64,000 nt of DNA from Pandoraea oxalativorans (GCF_000972785.3 NZ_CP011253.3:5394001-5458000); one strand, 5' to 3'; counted from the first letter of the stretch, positions 54,383-63,526 are shown. Notes: generated from the sequence alone by a model not told the origin. Numbers and translations are program-made.

Positions 54383-54859
54383 ATGCCACGCCGCACCGCC
54401 ACGCTGTCCCCGATGTACCTGAGCGCCGCTTCCCCTGCCACACCCCCTGCATCGACAATCGTTGGCACTGCCGAGTTTGACGACGCACTGCCGTGCGTGG
54501 GATCGATCCACCGCCTGCTGAAGATCGCGGCCGCGTCCCTGTTGCTCGGCGCGAGCGGCTTTGTCTTCGCGCAAACGCCGGTGTGCTTCGATAGCGTCGG
54601 CCGTGCGTTACCGCCGGAGCAGTGCTCGCAAGCCGCCCGCAATCAGGCGGCCGCGCAAGAGGCTTCTTCCGCCTCCGCCGCGCCGTCCAAACGCGACTAC
54701 TGCAAGGCACTCGCCGACAAGATCGCCAACACCCCGGACAAGCCGGTGTACACCCGCGATCAACGCGTCGATTCGCCTGCAGGCAACCGCGTCGACATTC
54801 CTACACGCACAAAGCCGCGCAAAGCACTCAAAGAGCAATATATGCGCGAGTGCACGTAG
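54383..54859 (+). CDS. Hypothetical secreted protein, Cys-containing
   Basis: A 158-residue product from the ATG at 54383, which has AGGAG 8 nt upstream; an ATG 6 nt earlier is too close to that site. A hydrophobic segment LLKIAAASLLLGASGFVFAQ starts only ~45 residues in, so it may be a late signal peptide, or the real start may be the GTG at 54497, giving a standard signal peptide and 120 residues. The mature part has four Cys (PVCFDS, EQCSQ, DYCKAL, RECT), an Ala/Gln linker and the segment PVYTRDQRVDSPAGNRVD. I do not recognise the family. It follows the response regulator by ~40 bp. Confidence 0.6.
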   Translation: MPRRTATLSPMYLSAASPATPPASTIVGTAEFDDALPCVGSIHRLLKIAAASLLLGASGFVFAQTPVCFDSVGRALPPEQCSQAARNQAAAQEASSASAAPSKRDYCKALADKIANTPDKPVYTRDQRVDSPAGNRVDIPTRTKPRKALKEQYMRECT

Positions 54860-55189
54860 GCGTACGCCTACAAATTAGCGAAAGTTAGCAACACGTTAGC
54901 GGAACTTATCGCGCTATTTTCTTGACAATACCGACAGAGACCGCATAATCGACGTCACGCCGATGCATGGATTTCCGCTCTCGCACACCGCGAAACGGAC
55001 GTCCCGCTACGCTGTCTGGCCGGTCAACCGTCGCCATCGGCATCCGTCGGATGCCAAACGACCGTCCTCATCACCCGCTTCAATGCTGCGGGGATTTGTG
55101 CCGAAAGGCGCGTCCCCATCGGCCTGACGTTTAATCCATATCCACGCCGCTATGCTTTGCGCACGGCACACGCTTTCCGGAGGGAGAAA
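54860..55189. other. Leader region upstream of the YSC84/SYLF gene
   Basis: About 330 bp without a gene. It contains a good sigma-70-type promoter (54922-54949), giving the downstream lipoprotein gene an unusually long leader of ~235 nt if used. No riboswitch fold was recognised in it. Confidence 0.45.
54922..54949 (+). promoter_or_regulatory. Putative sigma-70 promoter
   Basis: A perfect -35 TTGACA (54922-54927), 16-nt spacer and -10 CATAAT (54944-54949). It is on the + strand, upstream of the SYLF-domain gene. Confidence 0.65.
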
Positions 55190-55792
55190 ATGCAAAAACG
55201 CGAATTCCTGATGAAAACTTCCGTCGCTGTCGCCGCTGCCGCCTTTGCGCTCGCAGGCTGTACGACAACCCCCCCGTCGCAATCCGACAAGAGCGACAAC
55301 TCGCCCAGCGCGAACACCAGCAAGCGCCAGACGATCGATGCCTCGGTGACCGGCGCGCTCGACAAAATGTACGCCTCGGTGAAGGGCTCGCGCGAACTGG
55401 TCAACAAGGCGCACGGCGTACTCGTGTTCCCGTCGGTACTGCAAGCGGGCTTCGTGGTCGGCGGCGAATACGGCGAAGGTGCGCTGCGCGTGGGCGGCAA
55501 GACGCAGGGTTACTACAACACGGTGACGGCGTCGTTCGGTCTTCAGATCGGCGCACAATCGAAGGCCGTCATCTTCCTGTTCATGACGCAGGACGCCCTC
55601 GACAAATTCCAGCGTACGGACGGCTGGACGGCCGGTGCCGACGCCTCGGTCGCCGTCGTGAAGATCGGTGCGAACGGTGCGGTCGACATCAACACCGCGA
55701 CCTCGCCGGTGGAAGTGATCGTGATGACCAACGCCGGTCTCATGGCCAACCTGAACATCGAAGGGACGAAGGTCACCAAGCTGAAGATCTGA
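55190..55792 (+). CDS. YSC84/SYLF-domain lipoprotein
   Basis: A 200-residue lipoprotein with lipobox FALAGC (Cys ~23), then a SYLF (YSC84-related) domain, ~residues 55-200. KAHGVLVFPSVLQAGFVVGGEYGEGAL, GYYNTVTASFGLQIGAQSKAVI and the closing ANLNIEGTKVTKLKI (each within the domain) match the family. Bacterial members are outer-membrane or periplasmic lipid-binding lipoproteins of unclear function; eukaryotic ones bind phosphoinositides. The ATG at 55190 follows GGAGGGAGAAA; an ATG 33 nt earlier is less likely. It ends at a strong terminator shared with the ABC permease. Confidence 0.88.
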   Translation: MQKREFLMKTSVAVAAAAFALAGCTTTPPSQSDKSDNSPSANTSKRQTIDASVTGALDKMYASVKGSRELVNKAHGVLVFPSVLQAGFVVGGEYGEGALRVGGKTQGYYNTVTASFGLQIGAQSKAVIFLFMTQDALDKFQRTDGWTAGADASVAVVKIGANGAVDINTATSPVEVIVMTNAGLMANLNIEGTKVTKLKI

Positions 55793-55826
55793 CGCCCTGC
55801 GGTCGTTGGCGTCTCCAAAGGAAAAA

Positions 55827-55855
55827 CGGCGTCACTTCATGCAGAAGTGACGCCG
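55827..55855. terminator. Bidirectional rho-independent terminator
   Basis: A perfect 12-bp stem, CGGCGTCACTTC/GAAGTGACGCCG, with a 5-nt loop. A T-rich run follows on the + strand and an A-run precedes, between the convergent SYLF and permease genes. Confidence 0.92.
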
Positions 55856-55880
55856 CTTTGTTTTTTGCCCGACGCGACGA

Positions 55881-56762
55881 TTACTCGTTGGAGAACGCCG
55901 CCGGACGCCACTTCAGCAGCCGCTTCTCCAGCGACGTCAGCAACCAGTCCGCGCCCAGCGCGACCACGGCCAGCACGATCATCGCCGCGAACACGCCGCT
56001 GGCGTTGAATGCGCCCTGCGCGGTCGAGATCAGCAGCCCGATGCCCTGCTTCGATCCGAGGAATTCGCCGACGACGGCGCCCACGAGCGCGAAGCCGAAG
56101 CTCACGTGCAAGCTCGCGAGAATCCACGACAGCGCCGACGGAATCACCACCGACATCGTCACCTGACGGCGCGACGCACCGAGAATCTGCGCATTTGCAA
56201 TCATGTAGCGGTCGGCCTCACGTACGCCCTGGAACGCATTCGCAAACACCACGAAGAACACCATCACCACAGCGAGCGCCACCTTCGACGCCATCCCCAA
56301 ACCAAACGCGATCACGAAGATCGAGCCGAGCACCACACGCGGAATCGAGTTGGCGATCTGGATGTAGAGACTGAAGACATCCGAGAGCAGCTTGTTGCGA
56401 CCGAGCACGATGCCGCAAATCACACCCGCCACACCGCCGATCAGAAAGCCCAGCACGGTCTCTTCGAGCGTGACGAGCACCTGCGTCCACAGCGGTCCTT
56501 GGGACGTGCCTTCCACGCACCAGTCGTAAATCTGCTGAACGATCAGCGTCGGCTGCGAGAAGAAGAACGGATCGATCCAGCCGATACGCGCCGCCACTTC
56601 CCAGCCGCCCAGCCCGACCACCAGAATCGCCACGCGCAGAAACACCACCAGCGCGCGACGTTGTTTGATACGGCGTTGCGCGATGGCTTCTTCTCGAGCC
56701 AGATCCGCGTCGCCGAGTCCGGCGGGCATCGCCGCCTGCATAGCTTGTTCACTCATGTTCAT
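55881..56762 (-). CDS. ABC transporter permease, NitT/TauT (SsuC-like) family
   Basis: A 293-residue inner-membrane permease with about six hydrophobic segments. The EAA-loop region (NAFQGVREADRYMIANAQILGASRRQVTMSV; conserved Glu-Ala...Gly) contacts the ATPase. The family imports oxyanions or organic sulfonates (nitrate, taurine, alkanesulfonates, pyrimidine precursors). It is the last gene of a minus-strand operon: binding protein, ATPase, permease. An ATG two codons in is an equally good start. Confidence 0.92.
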   Translation of the reverse strand: MNMSEQAMQAAMPAGLGDADLAREEAIAQRRIKQRRALVVFLRVAILVVGLGGWEVAARIGWIDPFFFSQPTLIVQQIYDWCVEGTSQGPLWTQVLVTLEETVLGFLIGGVAGVICGIVLGRNKLLSDVFSLYIQIANSIPRVVLGSIFVIAFGLGMASKVALAVVMVFFVVFANAFQGVREADRYMIANAQILGASRRQVTMSVVIPSALSWILASLHVSFGFALVGAVVGEFLGSKQGIGLLISTAQGAFNASGVFAAMIVLAVVALGADWLLTSLEKRLLKWRPAAFSNE

Positions 56763-56785
56763 ATCCTCCGTGCGTTCCGTGCCAC

Positions 56786-57619
56786 TCAGCCGATCTTCAC
56801 TTCTTCACGCAGGTCCGCCCAGATCTCGCGGGAGATGTCGATGAAGCGCTGTTCGTAGCGAATCTCGGACATCACGCGCGGACGCGGCAGATCGATCGCG
56901 TACGTGTTCTTCGATGTCGCCGGGCGCGCCGTGAGCACGAACACCCGGTCGGCCAGCGCAATCGCTTCTTCGAGATCGTGCGTGACGAACACCACCGAGC
57001 CCGACGTCGACGACCACAGTTGCAGCAACTCGTCCTGCATGAGCGTGCGCGTTTGCATGTCGAGCGCGGAGAACGGTTCGTCCATCAACAGGATTTCGGG
57101 GTTGTTGATGAAGGTCTGCGCCAGGGCCACGCGCTTGCGCATGCCGCCCGAGAGCTGGTGCGGATAGTGGCCGCCGAACTTGTCGAGCCCGACGCGCTTG
57201 ATCCATTCGTCGGCCAGCGCATAAGCGGCATCTTTCGACTGACCGCGAAACAGCGGCCCGGCGGCCACGTTCTCGCGCACGCTGCGCCACGGGAAAACCG
57301 CGTCGTTCTGGAAGACGAAGCCGATGCGCGGGTCGATGCCGTTGACCGGCTGGCCCATTACGCGCACGCTGCCTGCGGTCGGACGCAGCAGGCCGGTAAT
57401 CATCGACAGCGTGGTCGACTTGCCGCAGCCGGTCGGGCCGACGATGGCGACGAATTCACCGCGCGCCACCGACATGCTGAAGTTGCGCAGCGCGATGGTG
57501 GCGCGGCCGTCCGGCGAGATGAAGCGGCACGACACATTGTCGAACTCGATGGCGGGCGTATCGCGTGACACGGCGCTTGGCGCGCGCGCCGGTGCGGTGG
57601 GGGTAATGGTCTGGGTCAT
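56786..57619 (-). CDS. ABC transporter ATP-binding protein, NitT/TauT (SsuB-like) family
   Basis: A 277-residue ATPase. Walker A is GPTGCGKST (61-69), the signature LSGGMRKRVALAQ, and Walker B EILLMDEPFSALD. The MRKRV signature variant and the HDLEEAIALADRV switch region are typical of SsuB/TauB ATPases. It lies 23 bp before the permease and ~190 bp after the binding-protein gene in the same operon. Confidence 0.94.
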   Translation of the reverse strand: MTQTITPTAPARAPSAVSRDTPAIEFDNVSCRFISPDGRATIALRNFSMSVARGEFVAIVGPTGCGKSTTLSMITGLLRPTAGSVRVMGQPVNGIDPRIGFVFQNDAVFPWRSVRENVAAGPLFRGQSKDAAYALADEWIKRVGLDKFGGHYPHQLSGGMRKRVALAQTFINNPEILLMDEPFSALDMQTRTLMQDELLQLWSSTSGSVVFVTHDLEEAIALADRVFVLTARPATSKNTYAIDLPRPRVMSEIRYEQRFIDISREIWADLREEVKIG

Positions 57620-57808
57620 GCCCGGCTCCTGAATGACGTCGGAACGGTGTTAAGCACTGTTATTGCGTTTGCCAGGGCTGAGCCGGTCCGCACACCGGAC
57701 ATGGGTCGGGTGCGGGGCGGCCTGGCGTTCTACGGGTAAGGGCTGCGCGTCGTGGGGACCGCGCGCCGGTACTACAGGGTCAACCGATGCAAGTCGTTGC
57801 GAACAGAC

Positions 57809-58849
57809 TTACTTCGCCTGTTCGACGAACTCGTTGGTGTACGTCTTCGACAGATCGATGTGCTTGCCCTTGACGTTCGGGTTGAACGCGGAGAGCACCT
57901 TCAGCACGGTCTCCGGACCGTCCTTCGGCATGCGGCCGTCCGGCGAGTACATCGGCAGCGAATTCTGCAGGGCCTGCACGTACAGCGCCTTGTTGTTGCC
58001 GTAGTAGTCCTTCGGCATCTTCTCGGTGATCTCGGCCGCCGAGTGCGTGTTGATGAACTTGAGCGTCTTCACGAAGGCACGTGCGAGCTTCTGCGCTTCC
58101 GGTTTGTGCTTGTCGAGCCACGCGCGCTGCACATACAGGCTCGATGCCGGGTAGGCGCCGCCCAGCGCGGCAACGGTGCCTTCCATCGTGCGCATATCGA
58201 CGAGCACGGCAGCGTCGCCGGTCTTGAGCAGTTGGGAGGCGGTCGGCTCCGTGGTCATGCCAGCGTCGATACGGTTTTGCTTGATGGCGGCGATGAACGT
58301 GTTGTCCGCACCCACCGGCAGCACCGAGTACTGCGCCGAGGTCAGGCCGTGCTTGGCGGCCAGATACTGCGTGAGGAAGTTCGTCGACGAGCCCAGACCG
58401 GTCACGCCAAGGGTCTTGCCCTTCACGTCGGCCATGCTCTTGATGGTGTCTTTGCTCTTGGCGTTCACCAGTTCCACTTCGCCCGGCACCTGACCGAACA
58501 CGACGATGGCCTGAATCTCCTTGCCCTTGCTCTGCAAATCGATCGAGTGATCGTAGAAGCCGACCACGGCCTGCACGGCACCGGCGAGCAATTCGTTTTC
58601 GGCGTCGACACCGGCTGGCTGCGACAGCAGTTCGACGTTCAGGCCCTCTTCCTTGAAGTAGCCGAGCTGCTCGGCAAGCTTGGCAGGCAGGTAGACCATC
58701 TTGGTGATGCCGCCGACCATGATCGTGATCTTGCCGCTATCGGCAGCGAAAACCGGTGCGGCGGCCAACGCCAGCGACACGCCGAAGACGGCGGCCAGAA
58801 CGGGTTTCACGAAGGCTTTCGGCGCACGCACGCCAAGGCTTGCTCGCAT
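57809..58849 (-). CDS. ABC transporter substrate-binding protein, NitT/TauT type
   Basis: A 346-residue periplasmic protein with a long signal peptide (residues 1-~36, cut after VFA). The mature part begins with the SsuA/THI5-like fold: KITIMVGGITKMVYLPAKLAEQLGYFKEEGL, with VGFYDHSIDLQSKGKEIQAIV and KGKTLGVTGLGSSTNFL further on. The ligand is unknown. The start at 58849 gives a normal signal peptide; the frame is open 64 codons further without one. The gene is divergent from a TctD-like response regulator with ~260 bp between, so that two-component system is a likely controller. Confidence 0.92.
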   Translation of the reverse strand: MRASLGVRAPKAFVKPVLAAVFGVSLALAAAPVFAADSGKITIMVGGITKMVYLPAKLAEQLGYFKEEGLNVELLSQPAGVDAENELLAGAVQAVVGFYDHSIDLQSKGKEIQAIVVFGQVPGEVELVNAKSKDTIKSMADVKGKTLGVTGLGSSTNFLTQYLAAKHGLTSAQYSVLPVGADNTFIAAIKQNRIDAGMTTEPTASQLLKTGDAAVLVDMRTMEGTVAALGGAYPASSLYVQRAWLDKHKPEAQKLARAFVKTLKFINTHSAAEITEKMPKDYYGNNKALYVQALQNSLPMYSPDGRMPKDGPETVLKVLSAFNPNVKGKHIDLSKTYTNEFVEQAK

Positions 58850-59112
58850 TGTGGTGTCTCCATCGATTTTTAGGAATAATGGCCCGAACCGATTGCGGCG
58901 CCGGCCGGCCCGTCGTGATATCTGTGTCACCGGGCCCGGGCAGCGGTCCTCTGATGCGTATCCTCTGCCCTGGCGCAAATTGTAGAAAACCGAAGCTTTC
59001 ATCAAGCTTTCGCCCCCTGCAGGTTTTCGCCCAATGCTCATGGGTGTTTACCCGCTGTTGGCGCGCCCACGTTCCGCGCGCACACTCGCCGTCGCATTCT
59101 GCATTCCCCGTC

Positions 59113-59784
59113 ATGAAACTGCTGCTGATCGAAGACAACGAGACTCTGGCCCACTGGCTCGCCCGCATGCTGCGCGACGACAACTTCACTGTCGACGCCG
59201 CGCGCGATGGCGACGCCGCCGACCGTCTGCTGCAAACGGAAACTTACGACGTGGTGCTGCTCGATCTGATGCTGCCCAAGCTCGGCGGCAAGCATGTCTT
59301 GCGGCGGCTGCGCGAGCGGCGCAACAACGTGCCCGTCATCATCCTGACGGCCAGCGGTTCGGTCGACGAAAAGGTCGATTGTCTGGGGGCCGGGGCCGAC
59401 GACTATCTCGTCAAACCCTTCGAAGTGCGCGAACTGATCGCCCGTGTGAAGGCGCTGGCGCGTCGCCACGCACCGGAGCAAAGCGCCGATCTCGTATGCG
59501 CCGATCTGAGCTACCACGCGGGCACACGGCAATTCACGATTGCCGGTGCGCCGCTTGCGTTGCCGTCGCGCGAACACGCCGTGCTTGAGATCCTTATGCG
59601 CAAGCAGGGCAAGACCGTGGCGAAGAGCGCGCTGGTCGACGGCGTGTTCGGACTGGACGACGAACCCAGCGCCGACGCCATCGAGATCTATATCCACCGG
59701 CTTCGCAAGAAACTCGAAACGAGCCGCGCGGCCATCATGACCCTGCGCGGTCTCGGTTATCTGCTGCGCGAGAAAGATGCTTAG
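59113..59784 (+). CDS. OmpR-family response regulator (TctD/QseB-like)
   Basis: A 223-residue regulator. Receiver MKLLLIEDNETLAHWLARML with phospho-Asp51 (VVLLDLMLPKLGG) and Lys in LVKPFEVRELIARV; winged-helix output with LPSREHAVLEILMRKQGKTV and AIEIYIHRLRKKLE. The length and motifs match TctD/QseB. Its stop overlaps the ATG of the kinase gene by 8 nt. It is divergent from the ABC binding-protein gene and probably regulates that operon. Confidence 0.94.
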   Translation: MKLLLIEDNETLAHWLARMLRDDNFTVDAARDGDAADRLLQTETYDVVLLDLMLPKLGGKHVLRRLRERRNNVPVIILTASGSVDEKVDCLGAGADDYLVKPFEVRELIARVKALARRHAPEQSADLVCADLSYHAGTRQFTIAGAPLALPSREHAVLEILMRKQGKTVAKSALVDGVFGLDDEPSADAIEIYIHRLRKKLETSRAAIMTLRGLGYLLREKDA

Positions 59785-61171
59785 TCTGCGCGTCCGGCTG
59801 CTGATGTGGCTGATGCTGCCGCTCTCGCTGTATATCGTGGCGACCGGCTGGCAGGCCTATCGCAGCGCACACGACACCGCCGAACTCGTGCAGGACCGCG
59901 CGTTACTCACCTCGGCGCAGGTCATTGCGGGCGAACTCACGTGGGCGGAAGGCGCGCTGCGCGCGAGCGTGCCGCCGTCGGCACTGGAATTGTTCGCGTC
60001 GCCCGCGCGCGACCGGGTGTTCTATCAGGTGATCACCGAAGACGGCAAGCTGCTCGCCGGGCCGCCCGACTTTCCGCATCCGCCGCTGTTTCCGCAGACG
60101 GTACCCACTTATTCGAACGTCACAGTGAACGGCGAGCCGCTGCGCGCGATCAGTTTCGTGCGTACGATGTACGACTCCGGCCAGCCGCATCGCGTGGCGG
60201 TGGTCGTCGCCGAGACGATGCATGCGCGTGACGAGATGCTCGCGCAGTTGTGGAAGCCCTCGCTGCATCGGCAGATCGCCATGGCCGCGTTAGCCGCCGT
60301 GCTGGTGCTCATCGGGTTGACGGTCGAGTTGCATCCGCTCATCCGGCTCAAGGACGAAGTGGCCGGACGCGCGCCGCAAGAACTGGTGCCGATCCGCGCC
60401 GGGCAACTGCAAACGGAACTGCGCCCCATCGTCGACGCCATCAACCTGTGTATTCAGCGGCTCTCGGCACAGGCGCAACAGCAACGGCGCTTTGTCGCCG
60501 ACGCCGCCCACCAGTTGCGCACGCCGCTCACGCTGCTCGACACGCAGTTGCAGTTCGCCGCGCAGCTCGACGACCGCGCCGCGCTGGCCGATGTGCTGGC
60601 GGCCATGCAGACGAGCAGCCGCGGCCTGGCCGATCTGACGAACAAGCTGTTGCTGCTCTCGCAGGCCGAGGCGGCGGACACGCCCGCGTTCTCGCGTACG
60701 CGCGTGGATCTGGTGACGGTCGCGGCCGGGGTGCTGGAAGAACTGGTCGCGCTGGCGCAACGACGCAATATCGATCTGGGGCTGGAGACGACCGAGGCGC
60801 AGGTGTGGGTCTCGGGAAATGGCGAGCTGTTTCATGCGATGGTCATGAATCTTGTCGACAATGCGATCCGCTATATCCACGAGGGTGGACGCGTGACCGT
60901 TGCGATCGACTGTCCGGACAACACCGCCCGCCTGCGCGTCATCGACGATGGCCCCGGCATTCAGGCCGAGGCACGGCAGCGCGTATTCGAACGTTTCTAC
61001 CGCAACGCGCTGCCGGGTCAGCCCGGCATGGGTCTGGGGCTGGCCATCGTGAAGGAAATCGTGGCGGCAAGCCATGGCACCGTGACACTGTCGTCCGGCG
61101 CGCACGGTATTGGACTGATCGCCGGTGTGACGCTCCCCTTAGATTCGGAGACCGAAAGCAACGTCTCTTAG
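59777..61171 (+). CDS. Sensor histidine kinase (TctE-like)
   Basis: A 464-residue membrane kinase. One helix at residues ~5-24, a ~140-residue periplasmic sensor (2CSK_N-type: DTAELVQDRALLTSAQVIAGEL and AISFVRTMYDSG), a second helix (~167-184), HAMP-like linker, HisKA with His245 in DAAHQLRTPLTLL, and HATPase with NLVDNAIRYIHEGG and GMGLGLAIVKEI. TctE-type kinases sense small organic acids, commonly for a neighbouring transporter. Here the neighbour is a NitT/TauT-type ABC operon rather than TctCBA, so the ligand is probably that transporter's substrate (inference). Confidence 0.93.
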   Translation: MLSLRVRLLMWLMLPLSLYIVATGWQAYRSAHDTAELVQDRALLTSAQVIAGELTWAEGALRASVPPSALELFASPARDRVFYQVITEDGKLLAGPPDFPHPPLFPQTVPTYSNVTVNGEPLRAISFVRTMYDSGQPHRVAVVVAETMHARDEMLAQLWKPSLHRQIAMAALAAVLVLIGLTVELHPLIRLKDEVAGRAPQELVPIRAGQLQTELRPIVDAINLCIQRLSAQAQQQRRFVADAAHQLRTPLTLLDTQLQFAAQLDDRAALADVLAAMQTSSRGLADLTNKLLLLSQAEAADTPAFSRTRVDLVTVAAGVLEELVALAQRRNIDLGLETTEAQVWVSGNGELFHAMVMNLVDNAIRYIHEGGRVTVAIDCPDNTARLRVIDDGPGIQAEARQRVFERFYRNALPGQPGMGLGLAIVKEIVAASHGTVTLSSGAHGIGLIAGVTLPLDSETESNVS

Positions 61172-61542
61172 GGAACGCGACGCGAGGCGGCTTACCGATG
61201 GCGCGCGTGGTATACCCGTGCTGTTGTCTGAAAGAAAATAACAATCGTATGAAATAACTTCGTCGATTCAGGCATTACGACCGTTTTGGACCGAGAATGT
61301 CGTTTGAAACATACGCTCGACTGGATGCGCTAGGACAAACCCTGATATATTCGGGGTCTTCGCAGAAATCCCCTCAAGCAAGCGAAAACTTCTTGATCCA
61401 AATCAATTAGTTACGCATCGCTAACAAGCACGCGGGCGCCCGCCGCGTGTAATTGTGACTAAATGTAAAGTTTGTTAAATTGATTGTGGGTCTCGCCGCG
61501 TGGGTTGCGGCACGGGACTTTTTCTCTCAGGGATTTGCCTCC
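61172..61542. other. AT-rich regulatory region upstream of the HisKA_3 kinase gene
   Basis: About 370 bp without a gene, clearly richer in A/T than its surroundings, especially 61380-61490. It contains a perfect FNR/Anr-type box at 61393-61406. A T/A-rich stretch (GTAAAGTTTGTTAAATTG) follows just before the kinase gene. No terminator of the TctE-like operon was recognised. Confidence 0.5.
61393..61406. promoter_or_regulatory. FNR/Anr-type box TTGATCCAAATCAA
   Basis: A perfect palindromic match to the FNR/Anr consensus TTGAT-N4-ATCAA, 137 bp before the HisKA_3 kinase gene. It suggests oxygen-responsive control of the kinase/regulator pair or binding by another CRP-FNR-family protein. Confidence 0.7.
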
Positions 61543-62454
61543 ATGCCGTTTCTCGTCGATCCTGCCGCACAGGCTGCGAGACGTCGCGTGTCGATTGACG
61601 ACGCGTTGCACACGCGCGCCACGACGCCGCAGACGGTGACGAATCCGCCAGCACAGCCGACATGTGACAGCGCACAGCCGGTGGAGTCCGCCTCGCGCGC
61701 AGCGCGGGCCGCCTCGAAGGCATCGGCCCGGCCGCTCGCGCAATCGGTCGCACGCAAGATCGACGCAGCACGCGAAGCCGAGCGCACGCGACTCGCGCGG
61801 GAGATGCACGACGGGCTCGGCGCTCACCTCACGGCATTACAACTGGTCGTCGCCCGTCTTGCGACGCGCGCGCCCGCCGACACCGCCGAGTGGCAATCCT
61901 TCTGCACCCAGATTCAGAACGTCGCGAACGCTGCACAAGACGCAGTCGACGAACTCGTCGGCCGCAACCGCCCGCCCGCCCTCGACGCGGGCCTCGTCAC
62001 TTCGCTGCGCGTCTGGCTGCGCGACGTCGGTGAGCAAAGCGGTCTCACGTGCATCTGGCGCTGCGACGACGCGACGCGCGAGCGCGTTGCGAACCTCAAG
62101 CCCGACGCGGTGCTGGCGTTGTATCGCATCGCTCAGGAAGCGCTGACCAACGTTAGCCGTCACGCCCGCGCCACGCGCGTGGTCGTGGCGCTCGACGGCA
62201 GCCATCGTTCACTCAAACTCACGATTTCCGACGACGGTTGCGGGCTGGCCCGCGGCTCGCGTCGCAAGCAGGGACATTTCGGATTGGTTGGCATGCGCGA
62301 GCGCTGCACGGCGCTCGGCGGCACGCTACGTATCGGCAGTGTTCAAGGATCGGGGACGCTCGTCAGCGCACGGCTCCCCTGGCATCAGATCCTGCCTGCC
62401 CCGACCGGCCAGCACGGCCCGGAATCGCTTGCTCTTCACGGATACGCATCATGA
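61543..62454 (+). CDS. Soluble sensor histidine kinase, HisKA_3 type
   Basis: A 303-residue kinase without membrane helices. The first ~70 residues are low in order (Ala/Thr/Gln-rich). HisKA_3 follows with His89 in AREMHDGLGAHLTALQ, and the HATPase has the N-box (QEALTNVSRHARAT), DDGCG and GHFGLVGMRERC. It is the NarX/DegS/UhpB class, which pairs with LuxR-type regulators. The lack of any transmembrane or named sensor domain means the input is cytoplasmic. The ATG at 61543 follows AGGGA; the frame extends to a TTG at 61480 with a less likely start. The stop overlaps the regulator's start (ATGA). Confidence 0.88.
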   Translation: MPFLVDPAAQAARRRVSIDDALHTRATTPQTVTNPPAQPTCDSAQPVESASRAARAASKASARPLAQSVARKIDAAREAERTRLAREMHDGLGAHLTALQLVVARLATRAPADTAEWQSFCTQIQNVANAAQDAVDELVGRNRPPALDAGLVTSLRVWLRDVGEQSGLTCIWRCDDATRERVANLKPDAVLALYRIAQEALTNVSRHARATRVVVALDGSHRSLKLTISDDGCGLARGSRRKQGHFGLVGMRERCTALGGTLRIGSVQGSGTLVSARLPWHQILPAPTGQHGPESLALHGYAS

Positions 62455-63110
62455 CGCTTAGAGTGCTCATCGTCGACGACCACGCCATCGTGCGCCAGGG
62501 CGTGCGGCAATTGCTCACCGATAGCGGGAGCATCGCCGTCATCGGCGAAGCCGACTGCGGCGCAGAAGCGCTGGAGATGACCGACGCAGCCCAGTGGGAC
62601 ATTGTCCTGCTGGATATCTCGCTGCCCGACACCAACGGTCTCGAAATTCTCAAGACCCTGCGACGCAAACACCCGCGTCTGCCGATCATGATCTTCAGCA
62701 TGTACGGCGAAGGTCAGTTCGCGCTGCGCGCGCTCAAGGCGGGCGCAGCCGGTTACTTGAGCAAACGCTCGAACGCCCAGCAACTGGTCTCGGCCGTGCG
62801 GCAAGTGGCCGCGGGCCGCAAGTATGTGAGTCCGATGGTCGCGGAAACGCTCGCCGACTATCTCGGACCGGACGCCGACCAGCCGCCGCACGAGCGTCTG
62901 TCGGACCGCGAATACCAGACGCTGTGCATGATCGGCTCGGGCAAGCGCCTCACCGACATCGCCAACGCGCTGTCGCTCTCGGTCAAGACCGTGAGCGTGT
63001 ACCGCACGCGCTTGCTGGAAAAGATGCGCCTGAATAACAACGCCGAGTTGACCTATTACGTGATGCAGCACGGTCTGGTCAGCGCGGAGATGGGGCCGGT
63101 CTGCGCCTGA
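62451..63110 (+). CDS. LuxR/NarL-family response regulator
   Basis: A 219-residue regulator translationally coupled to the kinase (ATGA overlap at 62451-62454). Receiver LRVLIVDDHAIVRQGVRQLL with phospho-Asp55 (IVLLDISLPDTNG) and Lys in GYLSKRSN. C-terminal LuxR helix-turn-helix: LSDREYQTLCMIGSGKRL, then IANALSLSVKTVSVYRTRLLEKM. It resembles the BvgA/UhpA group. It lies just before the fliC leader, so flagellar or surface genes are possible targets (inference). Confidence 0.94.
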   Translation: MTLRVLIVDDHAIVRQGVRQLLTDSGSIAVIGEADCGAEALEMTDAAQWDIVLLDISLPDTNGLEILKTLRRKHPRLPIMIFSMYGEGQFALRALKAGAAGYLSKRSNAQQLVSAVRQVAAGRKYVSPMVAETLADYLGPDADQPPHERLSDREYQTLCMIGSGKRLTDIANALSLSVKTVSVYRTRLLEKMRLNNNAELTYYVMQHGLVSAEMGPVCA

Positions 63111-63189
63111 TCACGGCGAGGGGCGCGACAGCGTCACCACATTTCCTGCCAGATTTCGCCGGGAATCCTAAGAACTAAGTACTCACTTC

Positions 63190-63211
63190 GTGGCCCGCCA
63201 TCGCGGGCCAC
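63190..63211 (+). terminator. Candidate terminator after the kinase/regulator operon
   Basis: A 9-bp perfect stem, GTGGCCCGC/GCGGGCCAC, with a 4-nt loop, ~80 bp past the regulator stop. There is no strong T-run, so efficiency is uncertain. Confidence 0.5.
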
Positions 63212-63526
63212 GTGCATTTCCGGGGCTGCATTCGAGGGCCGACAGGCGCCCTTCGGAGGAATTTTCACGGCGACGAGAAAATTTTTTTCGTCCACCGGCC
63301 GGAGTTGGCGCCGGTCGAGAATTACCAGCCGCGCCATCGGCAATCGCCGACGGTCGTCCGCGCCTCGCGACCTCTCCGAGCCTTACAGGGCATGAATAGG
63401 CGGCACATTGCCCCTTTCCTTGACGGATCAATCGTGGAGGAATTTTGTAGACTGGCTTACTAGCGTTTTTCCGACATCGGCCTGGCAAGTCGATGGGGGC
63501 TGGCAAAGCATTTTGCAAAACCACCC

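Noticed and set aside
54377..54859. Using the first ATG (54377) as the start of the hypothetical secreted protein
   Set aside because: The ribosome site AGGAG is only ~2 nt from this ATG; the ATG 6 nt later is better spaced, and a GTG at 54497 gives a normal signal peptide.
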